Below, one piece after another: positions 7,245 through 9,886 of a stretch of DNA of 9,886 bases (positions are counted from its first letter, which is position 1; the number at the start of each line of letters is the position of its first letter). Location: positions 1 through 9,886 of the forward strand of contig PMZS01000087.1 in NCBI GenBank assembly GCA_003170115.1. The letters run 5' to 3'. The position numbers and the translations under genes are program-made. The notes beneath the pieces were generated by a model, which saw nothing but the letters and a program-made list of their open reading frames with translations, was not told where the DNA came from and ran no database searches. The stretch is from Spirochaetaceae bacterium (GTDB lineage: Bacteria > Spirochaetota > Spirochaetia > SZUA-6 > Fen-1364).

Positions 7245-8793
7245 CAAAGGCTATATCATCCGCGAGAGGCTGAATGAGAGTTCCACGACGGCTGTGTACA
7301 CGGCCTTTCATCCTGCATTGAATCGTACGGTTCTGTTGAAGATTCTTCACAAACATCTCATTGCAGATAAGGACTTTGTCGACCGCTTTGTGCGTGAGGC
7401 GCGTGCCTGTGCACTGCTCCGATCTGAACATATTGTGCAGGTGTATGATCTGACGGAGATCGATGGTGCGCCCGCCATCGTTATGGAATACATTGACGGC
7501 CCATCTTTGAAAACAGTAATTGAGCAGCGCGGAGCTCAAACGCCTACCTTTGTCCGCCGCGCAGCCCTTCATATTCTTCGCGCACTTCATCTTGCGCACG
7601 AACGCAACATCATCCACCGGGATATCAAGCCGGGAAATATTCTCCTCGCACCGTCCGATATTCTTAAGGTAACCGACTTTGGCCTGGCGACCATTCCACA
7701 ATCGCCGACGATCACCAATGACGGGGCCATTCTCGGAACGCCGGCGTATATGTCTCCGGAGCAAATCCACGCCGAGACGCTGGATGGCAGAACAGATCTT
7801 TTTTCTCTCGGCGTCACACTGGTCGAGCTGCTGACCCGCAAACGTCTGTTTGACGGTTCGACCTATGCGGAGTGCATCAAGAAAATAATGCTGTTTAAAG
7901 GAGACTTCACCATCCCCGAAGGAATCCCCGATTCTCCGGAGCTGAAGTTATTTCTCCAGAAGCTCTTGGCACCCGACATTAATAATCGCTTTGCAACTGC
8001 GCGTGAAGCGCTTGCGGCACTGGGCGAACAGGAACCGGTGGAAGTCGTTATACCGAAACACCTGGCAGTGCGTACACACATGCGAACGCCTTACATCCTT
8101 GCAGCAACCGCAGTCGTGATCATTTCCGCCGCCCTGTGGTTTTTCACTCCAGCTCAATATACTCCTGCCGGCACGCAAACATCCGACCGGAAAGATTCTG
8201 TATCCACAGCACACACATCCGACGTCGGAAAAAATGGCATGGTAAACGTTCAACGCGAAGCCGCTCACACACCGCCGGAATCAATCTCGCAGAAGGGATT
8301 TTCCGCCCCACAATCACCAGCAATCCCGCCGGTAGTGCCGACCGCAGTAACCGCATCAGACACGGGATGGCTCAGAATTGTCTGCACGCCCTGGGCAAAA
8401 GTATATCTCAACAATCAATATCTCGGAGAGACACCGATTGCAAAGCCCCTGCGTGTGAAGGCGGGAACTTGTATTGTGACATTTAACAATCCGATGTTCT
8501 CACCGATCGTAAAAAATGTCACCGTGCGCGGCAGCGAAGAAACATTAGTGGAAGCGGATTTTTTGTCGACGTCCGGATTTCTTGTGGTGCGGGCCACTCC
8601 CTGGGCCGAGGTGTTCATTGATGACCAGTACCGGGAAACCACTCCATTGAAGAAGCCGCTGATTCTTTCCGCCGGGGCACACAAGATTCGGCTTCACAAT
8701 CCGGCGTTCTCCGATGTTGTGCGGGATGTTACCGTCACCGCTCATGATACGACGGGACTTTCCATTACACTATTGCGGGGAGACACCAAATGA
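7237..8793 (+). CDS. Membrane-anchored Ser/Thr protein kinase with two C-terminal PEGA domains
   Basis: This 518-residue product is a Hanks-type kinase with one membrane helix and an extracytoplasmic sensor part. The cytoplasmic kinase domain (about residues 5-270) has the ATP lysine K35 (VLLKIL), helix-C Glu E54 (FVREA), the catalytic loop HRDIKPGN with D129, DFG with D147 and GTPAYMSPEQ (167-176), so it should be active. The Gly-rich loop is abnormal: LNESSTTAVY (12-21) has none of the usual glycines. One membrane helix follows at about 286-303, then a Pro/Thr/Ser-rich linker to about 376. Two PEGA repeats come next at about 377-441 (LRIVCTPWAKVYLNNQYLGETPI) and 447-512 (LVVRATPWAEVFIDDQYRETTPL). 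PEGA domains are small beta domains thought to bind envelope material. It is locked between the sigma-54 activator (8-nt overlap) and the next membrane protein (4-nt ATGA overlap), so the three probably act together; no substrate can be named. Confidence 0.93.
   Translation: MSNKGYIIRERLNESSTTAVYTAFHPALNRTVLLKILHKHLIADKDFVDRFVREARACALLRSEHIVQVYDLTEIDGAPAIVMEYIDGPSLKTVIEQRGAQTPTFVRRAALHILRALHLAHERNIIHRDIKPGNILLAPSDILKVTDFGLATIPQSPTITNDGAILGTPAYMSPEQIHAETLDGRTDLFSLGVTLVELLTRKRLFDGSTYAECIKKIMLFKGDFTIPEGIPDSPELKLFLQKLLAPDINNRFATAREALAALGEQEPVEVVIPKHLAVRTHMRTPYILAATAVVIISAALWFFTPAQYTPAGTQTSDRKDSVSTAHTSDVGKNGMVNVQREAAHTPPESISQKGFSAPQSPAIPPVVPTAVTASDTGWLRIVCTPWAKVYLNNQYLGETPIAKPLRVKAGTCIVTFNNPMFSPIVKNVTVRGSEETLVEADFLSTSGFLVVRATPWAEVFIDDQYRETTPLKKPLILSAGAHKIRLHNPAFSDVVRDVTVTAHDTTGLSITLLRGDTK
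8365..8772 (+). repeat. Two tandem PEGA-domain coding repeats
   Basis: Two units of about 70 codons start at 8365 and 8575. They share the pattern L-x-[IV]-V/R...TPWA-x-V-[YF]-[LI]-[ND]-[ND]-QY...TP[IL]-x-KPL...AG...NP-x-F-S-x-[IV]V. The conserved NPMFSPIVKNVTV and NPAFSDVVRDVTV endings show duplication of one domain. Confidence 0.85.
8777..8782 (+). promoter_or_regulatory. Shine-Dalgarno site supporting ATG 8790
   Basis: GGGGAG lies 7 nt before ATG 8790, in the end of the kinase gene. It favours this start over the internal ATG 8841, which would give a shorter signal peptide without the basic CRRK stretch. Confidence 0.6.
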
Positions 8794-9608
8794 CGGCGGT
8801 TCCATCTCATTCGTTTCTGTGCAGGCGGAAAACCGGCGCAATGTTTCAGGCTCTGTGCATTAGCGTCATCATTTTTCTTCCGGGCATAGTTTTCAGTCAG
8901 ACAAATAATTCTGCAGATTCTTCCCTGAGCGCTCTCCGCTCACTCTATGATGACGGAAAGTATTCCAATTGCGAGTTTGAAGCGCGGCGACTGCTGGAGC
9001 GAAGAGATCTCTCCGATTCCATCAGAATTCTCGCGGAGCAGCATCTGGCGTTTGCACTTGTTGCCCAGGAACAGCACGACGGCGCCGTCGAACATTTCAC
9101 GACAATACTTCTCCTTACACCGTCCTTCGATCTCGATCCCGTTCTGACATCGCCGAAAATTCTCACCGTCTTTAATGAGGCAAAGCTGAAATATCTTTCC
9201 CGCCAGAAGCGCGCAGTTGCTGAACCTCGTCCGGCGGCTTCTGCGCCGGCGTCGGGGCCAGCCTGGCGCACTCTCGTCTTTCCCGGATGGGAACAATTAC
9301 ATCAGGGAAGAAGCACCGCCGGTATTTCTTTTGCCGCCGCCGGCACCGCTACACTGACCGCAATTGTCTATTGCGATATCCAGCGCAGAGACAAGCACAA
9401 CTCATACCTTGCGGCAAACACGTCGTCTCTTGCGGCCTCGCGTTATGATGACTACAATGGATATTACAAAACCGAAATGTATTCTGTGTTTGCTTTTGTT
9501 GCCGTGTATCTTACATCGCAGATTGACGTTATCCTCTCTCCGCAGGATCAATTCGGTGTGGCTCTCCAATCTGAAACCACCTCACTGTCATTCCAAGTGC
9601 GATTCTGA
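8790..9608 (+). CDS. Exported/inner-membrane protein with helical-repeat N-terminal half and two C-terminal membrane helices; function unknown
   Basis: The 272-residue product starts at ATG 8790, overlapping the kinase stop by 4 nt (ATGA). It has a basic N-region (RRK) and a hydrophobic core at about residues 18-34 (ALCISVIIFLPGIVFS), with likely signal peptidase cleavage before QTNN. Residues 45-120 look like TPR-type helical repeats (SALRSLYDDGKYSNCEFEAR; LAEQHLAFALVAQEQHDGAVEHF), followed by FDLDPVLTSPKILTVFNEAK. A Pro/Ala-rich linker leads to a C-terminal half with WRTLVFPGWEQLHQGRS and two predicted membrane helices (about 175-193 and 232-250), plus a Tyr-rich loop RYDDYNGYYKTEMY. That architecture resembles the uncharacterised envelope proteins of the DUF5683 type (PGxGQ-x-x-x-G then membrane helices), but assignment by eye is weak. 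Its place in the kinase operon suggests an envelope-side partner or assembly factor. Confidence 0.85.
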   Translation: MTAVPSHSFLCRRKTGAMFQALCISVIIFLPGIVFSQTNNSADSSLSALRSLYDDGKYSNCEFEARRLLERRDLSDSIRILAEQHLAFALVAQEQHDGAVEHFTTILLLTPSFDLDPVLTSPKILTVFNEAKLKYLSRQKRAVAEPRPAASAPASGPAWRTLVFPGWEQLHQGRSTAGISFAAAGTATLTAIVYCDIQRRDKHNSYLAANTSSLAASRYDDYNGYYKTEMYSVFAFVAVYLTSQIDVILSPQDQFGVALQSETTSLSFQVRF

Positions 9609-9658
9609 TTTGCCGGGAAGGAACTCAGAAATTCGCGCGCAGACCATCATGTTCGAAC

Positions 9659-9675
9659 GTGCACAATTTGCGCAC
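9659..9675. promoter_or_regulatory. 17-nt near-perfect palindrome, candidate enhancer (activator) binding site
   Basis: GTGCACAATTTGCGCAC reads as half-sites GTGCRCAA and TTGYGCAC around one central base; apart from the unpaired centre only one position pair is not complementary. Size and layout resemble NtrC-type activator sites (two GC-rich half-sites, 17 bp). Its centre is about 79 nt upstream of the TGGCAC and about 104 nt upstream of the predicted start point, the usual distance range for an enhancer of a sigma-54 promoter. The upstream gene cluster encodes such an activator. Binding by that protein is inference. Confidence 0.5.
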
Positions 9676-9744
9676 CAAGGCGGAGAGGTATGCATAAAAG
9701 GTAGAACTAGCTGCAAAACCAGGCTGTTTTACACGCTTTTGCTA

Positions 9745-9759
9745 TGGCACAATACTTGT
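9745..9759 (+). promoter_or_regulatory. Candidate sigma-54 (-24/-12) promoter
   Basis: TGGCAC-AATAC-TTGT matches the -24/-12 consensus TGGCAC-N5-TTGC at every fixed position except the last C. The predicted start point is near 9771, giving a leader of about 45 nt before ATG 9816. A competing reading is a sigma-70-type promoter TTTACA (9728-9733), 17-nt spacer, AATACT (9751-9756), a 5/6 and 4/6 match. The two overlap, so either or both may be used. The nearby activator gene and the upstream palindrome favour sigma-54. Confidence 0.6.
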
Positions 9760-9798
9760 GAGTTTATGGACTATGAAACGACGCTAACAATTCAGAAA

Positions 9799-9805
9799 AA
9801 GGAGG
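9799..9805 (+). promoter_or_regulatory. Strong Shine-Dalgarno site of the last gene
   Basis: AAGGAGG, a perfect complement to the 16S 3' end, lies 10 nt before ATG 9816. It is the best ribosome site in the window and suggests a well-translated product. Confidence 0.8.
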
Positions 9806-9815
9806 CCAAAAGCCC

Positions 9816-9886
9816 ATGAAAAAAATTGTTTCCATTTTATCTCTCTGCGTTTTGGTTTTGGGTTCTGCTTTTGCTCAGTCGACGCC
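9816..9886 (+). CDS. Secreted protein of unknown function, N-terminal signal peptide only (3' end outside window)
   Basis: Only 23 codons are visible. They read MKKIVSILSLCVLVLGSAFAQST: two lysines, a hydrophobic core of about 14 residues and an AFA cleavage site before Gln, a textbook Sec signal peptide. The Cys at residue 10 lies inside the core and is not in a lipobox before the cleavage point, so a lipoprotein is unlikely. AT-rich codons (AAA, TTA, TTG, GTT) differ from the upstream housekeeping genes. A perfect Shine-Dalgarno site and a -24/-12-type promoter precede it, so it has its own transcript. The mature protein, and therefore its role, is not in the window; an outer-membrane or periplasmic protein is the general expectation. 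Confidence 0.85.
   Translation, partial: MKKIVSILSLCVLVLGSAFAQST

Larger units (their letters stand above)
9609..9815. other. 207-nt intergenic regulatory region
   Basis: This is the only sizeable gap in the window. In order it holds an 8-bp palindrome GTTCGAAC (9651-9658), the 17-nt palindrome next to it, a small AAAAC/GTTTT inverted repeat (9715-9719 with 9726-9730), a -24/-12-like promoter and a strong ribosome site. No U-tract terminator is visible after the stop at 9608, so read-through from the upstream operon cannot be excluded. Confidence 0.7.

Noticed and set aside
9713..9742. GCAAAA ... TTTTGC inverted repeat as a terminator or second operator
   Set aside because: Only 6 bp separated by 18 nt, AT-rich and without strong stem potential; not above chance for this sequence.
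9364..9819. A 151-codon plus-strand frame running through the end of the TPR-like gene and the intergenic region
   Set aside because: It overlaps a better-supported gene and continues through the promoter region; no family resemblance. A 17-codon version starting at ATG 9766 as a leader peptide was also dropped: it lacks a ribosome site and would start before the predicted sigma-54 transcript start.

Overview
The window is a densely packed, entirely plus-strand stretch of a bacterial chromosome, about 60% GC over the first two thirds and closer to 50% after that (estimated by eye). The translated signal peptides, a sigma-54-type activator, a PEGA-domain Ser/Thr kinase and a six-domain ribosomal protein S1 point to a Gram-negative-type (diderm) bacterium. 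Spirochaetota or the FCB group (Chlorobi/Ignavibacteria side) would both fit, but I cannot fix the phylum from this sequence alone.

Positions 1-5732 are a housekeeping run: the 3' end of recA, then folK (folate synthesis), scpA and scpB (condensin partners of SMC), an RsuA/RluB-type pseudouridine synthase, cmk (CMP kinase) and rpsA (ribosomal protein S1). From scpA on, the genes touch or overlap by a few bases (4-nt gap, 14-nt overlap, 17-nt overlap, 2-nt gap), so they are probably translated from one message. Their themes are DNA recombination and segregation, and RNA, nucleotide and ribosome supply.

Positions 5754-9608 are a three-gene regulatory cassette with overlapping junctions (8 nt and 4 nt): a GAF-AAA+-Fis sigma-54 activator, a membrane Ser/Thr kinase whose extracytoplasmic part carries two PEGA repeats, and an exported or membrane protein with a helical-repeat N-terminal half and a two-helix C-terminal half. 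Composition and codon use change inside the first of these genes, around position 6700.

The 207-nt gap at 9609-9815 is the only sizeable non-coding region. It holds a near-perfect 17-nt palindrome, a -24/-12 (sigma-54-like) promoter about 85 nt downstream of it, and a strong ribosome binding site ahead of a new gene. That gene starts with a textbook signal peptide and runs off the window. The arrangement suggests that the sigma-54 activator just upstream may control the exported protein downstream, with the kinase and the membrane protein as sensory or signalling partners. That link is inference. No tRNA, rRNA, CRISPR array, insertion sequence or phage gene was seen.
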